DNA from: Syntrophales bacterium
GTDB lineage: Bacteria > Desulfobacterota > Syntrophia > Syntrophales > CG2-30-49-12
Reading direction: 5' to 3'
NCBI GenBank assembly: GCA_030018935.1
Contig: JASEGZ010000013.1
Span: 1-41,040 of the forward strand
DNA: 41,040 nucleotides
Part shown: one piece after another, positions 1 through 7,467 of the stretch
How the letters are laid out: the number at the start of each line of letters is the position of its first letter
Position numbering within the stretch: position 1 is the first letter of the stretch
Translations under genes and position numbers: made by a program
Notes under the pieces: model-generated
Told to the model about the DNA's origin: nothing
The model's input: the letters and a program-made list of their open reading frames with translations, nothing else
Database searches by the model: none

Positions 1-10
1 AACTTTTCAT

Positions 11-29
11 CCCCGTTCACAGAACGGGG
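11..29. terminator. Perfect short hairpin, terminator-like
   Basis: An 8-bp perfect inverted repeat (CCCCGTTC / GAACGGGG) with a 3-base loop precedes the first gene. Only a broken T stretch follows, so it could be a weak terminator for a gene left of the window. Confidence 0.45.
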
Positions 30-86
30 TATTCAAGTTTTGAAGATTTCATAAAATCGTTATGAATGGTTGAGAGGAGGGGAGAC

Positions 87-650
87 ATGAGCGGGAAGGA
101 AGATTTGATTTCCAGGATCATAGAGATTGAGTGGGGTATGTTTTCGACGGTAAAAAACAGGGGGGGAAGGGCTTCCTGTCAGGAGGAACCGGAAACCTTC
201 AAAATCGTCCGGACAAGTAATTTCCTGAACTGGTCTGAAGCCACCCTGGAAAGCTACCTGCAGGACCTTGAAGAGGCAAAAAAGATGGGAAGGAATTTGA
301 TGACAGAAAAGTATGCCCGTATGGAAGGCCTGATCCCGTCTCCTGACACGGAAACCCTCTCATTGATCAATAAGATCGTTGCCATAGAATGCGGGTGGCT
401 GGAAGAGCTGGCAAAAAAATCTCCTCACCTCAAGCCTGCGCGGCCGATTTATAGTGCAGATGATTCACCATGGGGAGTATCTTCTGAGACCTATGCCCGG
501 GGGGAACTTGCCACCTATTCAAGAAGGACCCTTGAACTTTATTACGAAGACCTCCTCAATATGAAGTCGAAAAACCTGAATCGAGTGGAAATGATTTTTA
601 ATACGATGCTGGAAAGATTCAGAAATGAAGCTGGTGTACAGGGAGGGTAA
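87..650 (+). CDS. DUF4125 family protein
   Basis: This protein of about 187 residues has the hallmarks of the DUF4125 family: an N-terminal IIEIEWGMF segment, then GGRASCQ, then a tyrosine-rich LESYLQDLEEAKKMGRNLMTE-like helix, and the phrase EKYARMEG. The second half repeats the theme (IVAIECGWLEEL ... YYEDL). No catalytic motif is recognisable and the function of the family is unknown. It has no signal peptide or membrane segment, so a soluble cytoplasmic protein is expected. The reading frame opens at 66, but the ATG at 87 is preceded by GAGGAGGGGAG at good spacing and is preferred. It stands alone; the next intact gene is on the opposite strand. Confidence 0.8.
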   Translation: MSGKEDLISRIIEIEWGMFSTVKNRGGRASCQEEPETFKIVRTSNFLNWSEATLESYLQDLEEAKKMGRNLMTEKYARMEGLIPSPDTETLSLINKIVAIECGWLEELAKKSPHLKPARPIYSADDSPWGVSSETYARGELATYSRRTLELYYEDLLNMKSKNLNRVEMIFNTMLERFRNEAGVQGG

Positions 651-670
651 AGGGGTCAGGGGTCAGTTAA

Positions 671-866
671 CCTTTTACCGTCCGGTATAACCCAGCCCCT
701 CTATATACATATACATATACATACATACATATACAAATCATTATTTTCGAGATGGGTTCTTGCTCCCACCACCTTTTCCACCAGCCAAAGATTGGTATCC
801 ACATGCCCAGTGGTGCGAGGTATGACGTATTCTGGGGGGACGTTGTTTGCTTGTCAAGTAGATGGA
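671..866 (-). pseudogene. Decayed 3' fragment of a second rtcA copy
   Basis: This stretch is a close copy of the 3' end of the intact rtcA at 4212-5252. Both begin at the stop-codon side with CCTTTTACCG then CCGGTATAACCCA, and they share most bases of the region encoding the catalytic segment. In the minus frame it still reads IPRTTGHVDTNLWLVEK, keeping the histidine that is adenylated in RNA 3'-phosphate cyclases. The end has been replaced by an expanded TATACA microsatellite with a premature TAG, and the homology fades near 840-866. Everything upstream of the last 60 or so codons is gone. It is a pseudogene relic, either of a duplication or of a second horizontally acquired rtcA. Confidence 0.75.
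702..735. repeat. TATACA/CATA microsatellite
   Basis: A run of about 34 bases of TATACA- and CATA-type units interrupts the rtcA fragment. The corresponding place in intact rtcA has only TATATACAAAC, so the repeat expanded after the copies separated. Confidence 0.8.
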
Positions 867-883
867 GCCAACTTTTCATGGAT

Positions 884-2887
884 TCACGACCCTTCGTTTC
901 TTTCGTGTGAATATGAAAACATGTTGATAGCTTCTGATATTTTCTCAGGAGCCCCAAGGACAAAAAGTACATCATTGGAAAGAAGGAGCGTGTCTGCACC
1001 CGGGTTGGACAATATTTGTGAGTCCCGTCGTATTGCCACCACGGAAACCCCATAACGCTTCCTTAACTCGGTCTGGGCAAGATTTTTCCCAATTAACGGT
1101 GATCCTGGCAGGATCTGAAACGTACTGATATCAACATCATGAAGCTGAAGTTTCAAATCAAAAAAAGATGCCGACGGTTTAGAAAGGCTTCGAAACATCT
1201 CGTAACCATCTGCTCGCACCTCAGCGACCAGCCTTTCGATTTCATCTCTGGGTATAAAATATTTCGTCAAAACCAGAGTAAAGATCTCTATTGAAGTTTC
1301 AAACTCTTCTGGAATTACTTCGTTGGCTCCTAATTCATACAGAGGCTTCATCTCTTGGAGATAACGGGTTCGTACGATCAAATGAACTTTCGGATTAAGT
1401 TTTCGAATTGCTCCTGTAATTCGACGAGTCGCGGTAGGGTCGTTTATGGCCACTACAACGATTCTCGCTTCATTGATGTTTGCATACCGAAGTACGGCTT
1501 CCTGGGTTGCATCGCCATAATAAATAGGCTCGCCCTTTGCTTGTTCGCTCCTTACTGTTTCCGGGTTCATTTCAATGATTGCATAGGGGATACCGGCAAC
1601 TCTGCCGGCGCGTGCCACATTTCTCCCGTTCACTCCGAAACCGATTATAATAAGGTGGTCTTTCCGGTCCACGACCTTTGTTTCTGAAACAGGATAAAAG
1701 CCTGATATCAGCCTTTTCGGAAGCGGCAACCGTAGGATAATGCCCGCTAGGCGGGGCGCCAAGTTTATAATAAATGGTGTCGCCGCCATACTAAGAACAG
1801 AGACAGCCAGAAACATTTGATAAATATTTCCGGCCAGCAAACCGTGTTCAATACCGGTTCTGGATAAAATGAAAGAAAATTCACCGATCTGGCCGAGCGC
1901 CAAACCGACTAAAATTCCGATGCGAAGTGGAAATCCCAGTAAAATGGTAACAGATCCAGCGATGATAGCTTTCAAAACCAAAACGCTTAGCGCAATCAGC
2001 ACGATAAATCCCGGTTGCTGGAAGAGAAAACCGACATCAAACATCATGCCAATGGAGACAAAAAAGAAGGTTGTAAAGACATCCCGAAAGGGTAGAATAT
2101 TCCCGAGGGCCTGATGGCTGTATTCAGATTCGGAAATGATCAATCCTGCTAAAAACGCGCCCATGGCCAGGGACAGCCCGGCCTTAGAGGTAAGCCACGC
2201 AACACCAAAGCATATTACAACCACGCTTAATAGAAAAAGTTCGTGATTACGTGTCCTTGCGATTTGATACAACACCTGGGGAACGATCCATCTGGCAGAG
2301 ACCAATGCCAACAGGATGATAACGATTCCTTTGGTTAGAAGAACGAGGAGGGATTGGCCTAAATTTCCTGTTGCTCCAGCCAGTAGCGGCGTGACCAAGA
2401 TCATTGGAACAACAATAATATCCTGGAAGATCAGGATGCCAAGACTTGTACGCCCGTGTGGACTATCAACTTCGGCTCTTTCTTGGATTAGTTTGAGCAC
2501 AATCACCGTGCTGCTGAGGGCTACGAGAAACCCGATGAAGACCGCCTCACCAAAGGCATGGTCAAACTGCCTAACTATGAACAAAGTAGCCAAACAGGTT
2601 AGCAAAACCTGAAGCGAGCCGCCCATCAGGACGGACTTCCTGATTTGTAACAGTCTCTTAAGTGAGAACTCGATTCCAATAGTAAAAAGCAATAACACAA
2701 CACCGACTTCAGCAAAAATTTCAACTTCATGAATTGCCTTTACCAGTCCAATTCCGTAAGGCCCGACGAATATCCCGGTGAGGAGGAATCCTACAATCGC
2801 CGGCACGCGAAGTCGATGGCATATAAAGAGCACAGCAATAGCGAGTCCAAATATAATAACAATGTCATTTAGCAGCGGTATCTCCAT
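884..2887 (-). CDS. Kef-type monovalent cation:proton antiporter (CPA2)
   Basis: This 667-residue inner-membrane protein belongs to the CPA2 monovalent cation:H+ antiporter family. Residues 1-390 form about a dozen hydrophobic helices and include the family motif FQDIIVVP at 154-161. Residues 405-530 form a TrkA-N/RCK Rossmann domain with the nucleotide-binding turn GFGVNG at 416-421. The last 80 or so residues look like a TrkA-C domain. It should exchange K+ or Na+ for protons, gated by a bound nucleotide. Glutathione gating as in E. coli KefB/KefC cannot be concluded from sequence. It starts at an ATG and is a single transcription unit with no linked ancillary subunit. Confidence 0.92.
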   Translation of the reverse strand: MEIPLLNDIVIIFGLAIAVLFICHRLRVPAIVGFLLTGIFVGPYGIGLVKAIHEVEIFAEVGVVLLLFTIGIEFSLKRLLQIRKSVLMGGSLQVLLTCLATLFIVRQFDHAFGEAVFIGFLVALSSTVIVLKLIQERAEVDSPHGRTSLGILIFQDIIVVPMILVTPLLAGATGNLGQSLLVLLTKGIVIILLALVSARWIVPQVLYQIARTRNHELFLLSVVVICFGVAWLTSKAGLSLAMGAFLAGLIISESEYSHQALGNILPFRDVFTTFFFVSIGMMFDVGFLFQQPGFIVLIALSVLVLKAIIAGSVTILLGFPLRIGILVGLALGQIGEFSFILSRTGIEHGLLAGNIYQMFLAVSVLSMAATPFIINLAPRLAGIILRLPLPKRLISGFYPVSETKVVDRKDHLIIIGFGVNGRNVARAGRVAGIPYAIIEMNPETVRSEQAKGEPIYYGDATQEAVLRYANINEARIVVVAINDPTATRRITGAIRKLNPKVHLIVRTRYLQEMKPLYELGANEVIPEEFETSIEIFTLVLTKYFIPRDEIERLVAEVRADGYEMFRSLSKPSASFFDLKLQLHDVDISTFQILPGSPLIGKNLAQTELRKRYGVSVVAIRRDSQILSNPGADTLLLSNDVLFVLGAPEKISEAINMFSYSHERNEGS

Positions 2888-2918
2888 AGTCTAATTTACC
2901 TTTTAATTAATCTTGGGT

Positions 2919-2953
2919 AAACCCCCGGCTCTGCCGGGAGACTCCCGGGGTTT
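2919..2953. repeat. GC-rich hairpin in antiporter leader
   Basis: AAACCCC (2919-2925) pairs with GGGGTTT (2947-2953), with inner CCGG/CCGGGAG segments able to form alternative stems. It lies about 30 bases upstream of the minus-strand antiporter start. It resembles a dispersed intergenic hairpin more than an intrinsic terminator because no T run follows on either strand. Confidence 0.5.
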
Positions 2954-2989
2954 GACAGTTCCGGGAATAAAGGAAACCTCCTATCCGGA

Positions 2990-3012
2990 GGGAAAAGGGG
3001 TCAGAGTTATTT
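2990..3012. repeat. Dispersed 23-bp repeat, copy 1
   Basis: A 23-bp sequence ending in GGGGTCAGAGTTATTT recurs at 34038-34060 with one mismatch, 31 kb away and in unrelated context. GGGGTCAG-type words are typical of REP-like or RAYT-associated sequences. The rest of the gap from 2888 to 3144 holds only the hairpin at 2919 and a possible extension of the neighbouring radical SAM frame. Confidence 0.55.
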
Positions 3013-3144
3013 CCCCCCTTTTCTCATAGAGGCGCCGATCACTGTATCCGACCTGAGCCTGAACAAGTGATCAAGCATCAAAGTGTCTTCCTCCGTCATG
3101 TGAATTGACCTGTTACGATCTTCTTTCTTGTGAGCGACCGTTAT

Positions 3145-4161
3145 CTAATCCTCCCCTGATGTATAAACACAGGCGGGATCTGAAGCAAACCAGTCCCCTG
3201 TCAATTGATGGGCCCTGGCCCGGCAGCCGCCGCAAACAAAGCTGTAGGCGCATTCTCCACAGGCGCCTTTTAGGCGGTTCGGATCATGTATCTCTCTGAA
3301 GAACCGGCTCGAGATTACCTCCGACCATATCTCTTCAAGTCCCTTTTCCCTGATATTGCCGAGTTTGAGGTCTACAAAGAGACAGGGGATTATGTCGCCG
3401 TTTGCAGCTACATTCAGATAGTTTCCGATTCTGCATATCCTGTAGGTGTCGTTTCCGTGCTGGCTGAGAACCCGGGAGTATATGGGGTCGTAAACATAAA
3501 AGCTGAGGCCTGTCTTCTTCTTTATTTCGTCCGCCCGGTGGTAGAACTGGTGTAAATATTCCTCGTATTCCACGCCTGTCAACGCCAACTCGCGGTATAC
3601 ATTGACACCCCTGCCGATGGGGCGCAAGCTCATCCAGCACCCCTCTACCCCCAGTCCCGCAGCAAAATCCAGGAGGTCCAAAGTTTCTTTGGCGTTGGGT
3701 TTTATCAGGGTAGATGTTATTCCTTGAAGGATACCAGCCGAGAGACAACTATCAATGGTTTCTCTTGTTTTCTCGTAAGTACGCTCACTCTGGCTGAGTA
3801 GATTACAGACCTCTGACGTCAGGGCGTCGAGAGCAATGTCCACCTTTACCCCTCTTCCGGCCATTTTCTCCACCCATTTCCTGTTGCCGCTCGTTCCTTT
3901 CGTAATTATACTGCACGAAAGGGAGAGACTGCGGGCATAGTCAAGGAGCTCAAAGAGATCTTCCCTCAACAGGGGTTCCCCGCCGATAATAACGAAGTAT
4001 TTAGAAAACTCTGCCACCTGCCGGATCAACTCCTTCGCTTCTGCGGTTGAAAGTTCGTCTGAGCCTTCCGGCTTACTGTCGTAACAACAATAGATACATC
4101 TGAGATTACATTTATTTGTGGCAAACCAGTACACTTCGGGGCATGGTTTTGCATTTTGCAT
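3145..4161 (-). CDS. Radical SAM/SPASM domain protein
   Basis: This 338-residue enzyme has the CxxxCxxC radical SAM cluster motif near the N-terminus (C18, C22, C25 in CNLRCIYC) and the SAM-binding GGEPLL segment. Its C-terminal SPASM/twitch region contains CRIGN...GDIIPC and the cysteine cluster CGECAYSFVCGGC, which should hold auxiliary iron-sulfur clusters. The layout resembles the AhbD/NirJ (haem and haem d1 synthesis) and peptide-maturase groups. The subfamily cannot be fixed, and no precursor peptide gene or haem gene is adjacent. It lies 50 bp downstream of rtcA on the same strand and may be co-transcribed. Beyond its TAG stop the same frame stays open for 45 more codons. Confidence 0.85.
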   Translation of the reverse strand: MQNAKPCPEVYWFATNKCNLRCIYCCYDSKPEGSDELSTAEAKELIRQVAEFSKYFVIIGGEPLLREDLFELLDYARSLSLSCSIITKGTSGNRKWVEKMAGRGVKVDIALDALTSEVCNLLSQSERTYEKTRETIDSCLSAGILQGITSTLIKPNAKETLDLLDFAAGLGVEGCWMSLRPIGRGVNVYRELALTGVEYEEYLHQFYHRADEIKKKTGLSFYVYDPIYSRVLSQHGNDTYRICRIGNYLNVAANGDIIPCLFVDLKLGNIREKGLEEIWSEVISSRFFREIHDPNRLKGACGECAYSFVCGGCRARAHQLTGDWFASDPACVYTSGED

Positions 4162-4211
4162 AGGGTTTTATCCTCAATCGGTTGACCCTTCCTAACGTCA
4201 GGGCATGCCTT

Positions 4212-5252
4212 TTACCGCCCGGTATAACCCAACCCCTCTATATACAAACTACTGTTTTCGAGGCGGATGCTTGCTCCCACCTTCTCCACCAGCCAGAGAT
4301 TGGTATCCACATGTTCGGTGGTGCGAGGTATGACGCATTCTGTGACGCCGCCGGCAAGAGCAGCGTAGATGATCAACTGATCTGCCAGGCGCCTGTCAAC
4401 GGTAGCGCCTGTCATCAAGTCTTCGAGGAGATTTCGCGCCACATACCTCCCGATATCTTCAGAACTGCGCCCCCTCTTACCTGCCTGGTCAGAGCCTAAC
4501 AGGCAACCGGAATCCGTCTCTGCCCAGAGTGTCAGACTTGCCCCTGCCTGCAGGGCAGTTTCGTCCCATAGGGTTTCAATTTTTGCACTATAGCCACTCC
4601 TGGCGAGGACCTTCCGGCACTCTTCCGCCATCCTCTGGCTGACATTCTTTTCTCTCAGGCGGGAGGAAAGAGCAAGACCGCTGATCTGCTTAATCTTCCC
4701 CTGTGTGAGCAGTTTCAAAGGTTTTACGCCCTTATTAACCGGTGCGATCTTAACCTTAATGATGCCGCCACCTCGGGGGACGTAGCCGGGACGGATTATC
4801 TCCAGTTCTGCCTTGATTCCCATTTTTCTCAGGATGGGGAATAATACGTGCTGCATGTGATGGGCCGAGGGGGCAAAGTCCTGGAAGAGTCCGCCCGAGA
4901 TTTCCAGAACGGTTTCCCTTTCGGCAAAGAGGGCCAGGGGAAGCAGGGTCATTACCAGCAGGGTGGTCGAGCCGGCAGTGCCGATTTCCCACAGATATGG
5001 GCCGCCCTTTACCCTTTTCCCTGGCTTGTAGACAATTTCTCTGGAGTTCACTTCTGCCCCTTCCACATGGGCATCACACATCCGGGCACAGGCCGTTACA
5101 GAGGCAAGATGCTGAGGACGGAGGCCAGGCTTATCCCTCTTTGCCCTGATATTGGTTAGGTGGAGATCCTCGCCAAGCAGAGAGGAGAGGGCTACCGCAT
5201 AGCGCACGATAGTTCCGCTTCCCGACTTCGCTGACCCATCAATATAAATCAT
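4212..5252 (-). CDS. rtcA: RNA 3'-terminal phosphate cyclase
   Basis: RtcA converts RNA 3'-phosphate ends to 2',3'-cyclic phosphates using ATP, through a covalent histidine-AMP intermediate, and acts in RNA repair. The 346-residue length is normal. The catalytic histidine is visible at H314 in TEHVDTNLWLVEK, and the family's RGGG segment is present near residue 160. The N-terminal glycine-rich loop reads GSAKSGSG rather than the usual GEGGG-type loop, so this is a divergent member. No rtcB or rtcR is adjacent. A decayed copy of its 3' end lies at 671-866. Upstream it borders the integron-cassette island. Confidence 0.92.
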   Translation of the reverse strand: MIYIDGSAKSGSGTIVRYAVALSSLLGEDLHLTNIRAKRDKPGLRPQHLASVTACARMCDAHVEGAEVNSREIVYKPGKRVKGGPYLWEIGTAGSTTLLVMTLLPLALFAERETVLEISGGLFQDFAPSAHHMQHVLFPILRKMGIKAELEIIRPGYVPRGGGIIKVKIAPVNKGVKPLKLLTQGKIKQISGLALSSRLREKNVSQRMAEECRKVLARSGYSAKIETLWDETALQAGASLTLWAETDSGCLLGSDQAGKRGRSSEDIGRYVARNLLEDLMTGATVDRRLADQLIIYAALAGGVTECVIPRTTEHVDTNLWLVEKVGASIRLENSSLYIEGLGYTGR

Positions 5253-5370
5253 ACTTCTATCTTTACTATTTGAGATTGCGGAAAAAATATGCTCCCGGTG
5301 GGAATTAAGATTTTTTCAGGAATAATCCTGCTGCAGGCAAGCTTTGTATTGCGAAAATGGCTGCAAATTC

Positions 5371-5396
5371 AGCTAACCACAAACACTATGTTGGAC
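5371..5396 (-). other. Miniature attC-like site (centre deleted)
   Basis: On the minus strand this reads GTCCAAC, 12 bases, then GTTAGCT, a possible R''/R' pair of an attC site without the usual hairpin arms. GTCCAAC is the exact reverse complement of GTTGGAC, the R' core at 6401-6407 where the same cassette would begin. This complementarity is a defining cassette feature. The short length makes the call tentative. Confidence 0.45.
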
Positions 5397-5422
5397 GTTT
5401 TGTCTTTTGTATTGGTCTCCCG

Positions 5423-5548
5423 TCAGTCTTTGTGATCGGGGCACAGAGATTCCCAGAAGCCTTCATACTTCATTGTCTTCTCGTGTTGTGACCGCCAGTG
5501 AGTATCAATCAATTCCGTCTCATCCATTTCCCTGGAAGATGTGCCCAT
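5423..5548 (-). CDS. Possible small protein, 41 aa
   Basis: A short open frame on the minus strand encodes a charged, soluble peptide that includes the segment DETELIDTHWRSQHEKTM and ends in CPDHKD. A shorter start at 5527 would give 34 residues. There is no convincing ribosome binding site. It lies in the same orientation as the two cassette genes before it and just before the proposed end of the cassette. I do not recognise a family. It may be a third cassette gene or chance. Confidence 0.3.
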   Translation of the reverse strand: MGTSSREMDETELIDTHWRSQHEKTMKYEGFWESLCPDHKD

Positions 5549-5604
5549 CCAGTGGGCACTACCTTGGTCTCTGGACGGGACTCTTGACCTGACAACAAAG
5601 GGGG

Positions 5605-6033
5605 TTAGAAGCTAAGGGTAAACTGATTTATGTAGCCTGTATAAACTAAGACGCTATGCGCGAGCACGTCTCTCCCCACAAGGCAATGGATTTGTTGACC
5701 TTTGAGGGGTGCCTCTATTGCAATTGCTTCAACAATGACATTATTGGGGAAGATGAAGCGGACACTATACTGATAGCAGGGAATGCTCTCAGAGGATGGA
5801 GTGCTAATGTTGACTACACTAATTGGTTGAAGCCCTAACTGCTGGACTAAAGTGGGTTGAATAACACTGCCGGTGGCTCCCGTATCAATCATACCTTTAC
5901 CAGCCACTGGATCAGGGACCTTCCCACCAGTCTTTCGTATTGCCTGTTCGACGGAAGTGCCAACCCAAACCCTCATATCGACAAGTGGACCCAAAGTCTG
6001 TAAGTTCGGAAGTTGGGTCGTGAAGGAGGGCAT
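5605..6033 (-). CDS. Retropepsin-like aspartic protease family protein
   Basis: This 142-residue protein carries the aspartic-protease signature GMIDTGATGSVI near residues 47-58, with the catalytic DTG/A triad. It also has the second conserved block of retropepsin folds, CLVGRDVLAHSVLVY, near the C-terminus. The size fits one lobe, so it should act as a homodimer. There is no signal peptide. It follows the small DUF5678-like gene by 5 bp on the same strand; such pairs recur in bacteria and resemble toxin-antitoxin or regulatory pairs, but the role is unknown. It sits in an integron-cassette-like unit together with its partner. Confidence 0.75.
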   Translation of the reverse strand: MPSFTTQLPNLQTLGPLVDMRVWVGTSVEQAIRKTGGKVPDPVAGKGMIDTGATGSVIQPTLVQQLGLQPISVVNISTPSSESIPCYQYSVRFIFPNNVIVEAIAIEAPLKGQQIHCLVGRDVLAHSVLVYTGYINQFTLSF

Positions 6034-6038
6034 TGTTC

Positions 6039-6278
6039 CTAAACCCCCAAGAGATTGGATACAAAACTTAGTGGTACTTCGACCTTAGAAACCTGCTTGA
6101 CGAAAAACGGCACGTTTCCAAGCTCCTGATAACCCGAAGTTATTGCATCAAACTGTGAATCAAAGGCGCCAAGGACACGTTTTTCATGGATCACCACGAA
6201 CTTCCCTTCGTGGGCTCCAACCAGAGACTCGAAATTTTCCTCATATGTTTTTAATTCGACAGCAAGCAACTCGGGCAT
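6039..6278 (-). CDS. DUF5678-like small protein
   Basis: This 79-residue protein matches the pattern of small DUF5678-like proteins: an N-terminal helix (TYEENFESLVGAHEGKF), a strand pair (VVIHEKRVLGAFDS), then the helix AITSGYQELG and a PFFVKQV strand. These proteins often sit directly before a retropepsin-like gene, as here, with a 5-bp gap. Their biochemical function is not established. A GGAGGT ribosome binding site reads just before the start on the minus strand. It is the first gene of the minus-oriented cassette that begins at 6406. Confidence 0.7.
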   Translation of the reverse strand: MPELLAVELKTYEENFESLVGAHEGKFVVIHEKRVLGAFDSQFDAITSGYQELGNVPFFVKQVSKVEVPLSFVSNLLGV

Positions 6279-6400
6279 ATATGTACCTCCTTCCTACACA
6301 TGCTTATATCTGCCTTTTTATGAAATAATCTCATAATCTCAACCGAGAGTCAAGTTCAACATAGTGGCAAGGCAATTTGTCACAATTGCTCGGTCTGTTC

Positions 6401-6487
6401 GTCCAACGTCAGAAGTAAGCCACCGGGCTACAGACTATGCCATGTGCACCGGCGAAATTCCCGGTCGGTTTGAGTGAGTGGTTAGCT
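6401..6487 (-). other. Integron attC recombination site
   Basis: Read on the minus strand this 87-bp site has R'' AGCTAAC, an L'' block ACTCAAACCGACCGGG, a variable centre, an L' block GGTGGCTTACTTC and R' GTTGGAC, which fits the GTTRRRY consensus exactly. Its first half is nearly identical to the attC at 39915-40001 (CCGACCGGGAATT). R'' is complementary to GTTAGCT at 7645-7651, the proposed start of the cassette it terminates. R' opens the next cassette, which carries the DUF5678-like and protease genes. Confidence 0.75.
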
Positions 6488-6571
6488 GTTTTTATTAATA
6501 ACTATAATGCGCAAACCGCTTCGCCCGTGTTTAGAATATGTTTTTTGTAGAAATAATCAAGCGGAAAGTTC

Positions 6572-6600
6572 TTGACTTATTAGAACATATGTTCTATAAA
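6572..6600 (+). promoter_or_regulatory. Sigma-70 promoter with LexA-box-like palindrome
   Basis: TTGACT (6572-6577) and TATAAA (6595-6600) are separated by exactly 17 bases, giving a near-consensus sigma-70 promoter about 120 bases upstream of the Dcd-like gene. The spacer contains a perfect 16-bp palindrome, TAGAACATATGTTCTA (6581-6596). Its core GAAC-N4-GTTC is the classical LexA/DinR SOS box of Gram-positive bacteria. A repressor bound there would block RNA polymerase. Whether this organism's LexA uses the motif is unknown. Confidence 0.7.
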
Positions 6601-6722
6601 TAAAAAACGCTATTAAATACAATATATGGTATATTAATAAAAAATAAAACAACATTTAGTATTATTAATAGTCTCCAAATTATTTAACTCAACTATTTAA
6701 GATTATAAATGGAGGGCAAATT

Positions 6723-7379
6723 ATGATACTTAATAACAAACAAATAGAGGAGGCTTATCAAAAAGGTGATATACTTATTAACCCATTTGATGAATCACAA
6801 GTTCAGGCCGCGACATATGATTTTAGGGTAGGAGATCAGGGAGCGACCACAAGCACGAAAAAAATTGTAAATATCAGAGAGGCGGGTTATCTCTTGCTTC
6901 AACCAGGCGATTTTGGTGTTATAACTGTCTTGGAAGAAGTTCGCTTAGGGCCACAACATGCAGCAAGATTCGGTCTTCGTTCAAAGTATGCCCGGAAGGG
7001 ATTAATTGCAACTACAGGGCCACAAATTGATCCAGGTTTTCACGGTAAACTCATTATAGGTGTAACAAATCTCACTCCAAAACCAGTTTCACTTCCATAT
7101 AGGGACGACTTGGTTTCTGTCGAGTTTCATCGTCTTGAAGAACCTTCTACAAAACCATATTGTGGACCGTATCAACATAAAATGGAATTGGGTGCTGAAG
7201 AAATCGAGTTCATTACAGAGACAGAAGGTATGGCTCTTTCGGAAGTTCTAACCACATTACGCTCTCTTAGCGCAAACGTCGGACAACTTTCCAAAGAAGT
7301 AAAGATTATGCAGTGGGTGATACCTGTTATATTAACAATTGGATTGGCTATTCTTGGGATGATGATTGCTTTAAAATGA
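6723..7379 (+). CDS. Dcd/dUTPase-fold protein with C-terminal membrane anchor
   Basis: Residues 1-160 of this 218-residue protein have the dCTP deaminase/dUTPase trimer fold, with GLRSKYARKGL (84-94) and GPQIDPGFHGKL (99-110). The glutamate that activates water in E. coli dCTP deaminase (E138, in IVLEFYN) is replaced by G113 (LIIGVTN), while the serine and arginine of RSxxAR are kept. Deamination is therefore doubtful; nucleotide binding or dUTPase-like activity is possible. Residues 165-196 are coiled-coil-like and 197-217 form one hydrophobic helix, so the protein is probably tail-anchored to the inner membrane. The start has GGAGG at 6711-6715. The gene is AT-rich compared with its neighbours, has its own promoter, and runs opposite to the cassette that contains it. 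Confidence 0.75.
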   Translation: MILNNKQIEEAYQKGDILINPFDESQVQAATYDFRVGDQGATTSTKKIVNIREAGYLLLQPGDFGVITVLEEVRLGPQHAARFGLRSKYARKGLIATTGPQIDPGFHGKLIIGVTNLTPKPVSLPYRDDLVSVEFHRLEEPSTKPYCGPYQHKMELGAEEIEFITETEGMALSEVLTTLRSLSANVGQLSKEVKIMQWVIPVILTIGLAILGMMIALK

Positions 7380-7467
7380 ATGTGCATAAAACAGATATTT
7401 GCTCATCACTCCCCACTTCATTATTATACTGGATAATCAAACTCGAGTGGCATTGTATCACCATATT

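Noticed and set aside
667-1053. A 128-codon minus-strand frame over the rtcA fragment
   Set aside because: It is out of frame with the rtcA homology and includes antisense sequence of the microsatellite and the antiporter 3' end.
5407-5592. A 61-codon forward frame upstream of the protease gene
   Set aside because: It has no ribosome binding site or recognisable family and lies antisense to a slightly better small frame.
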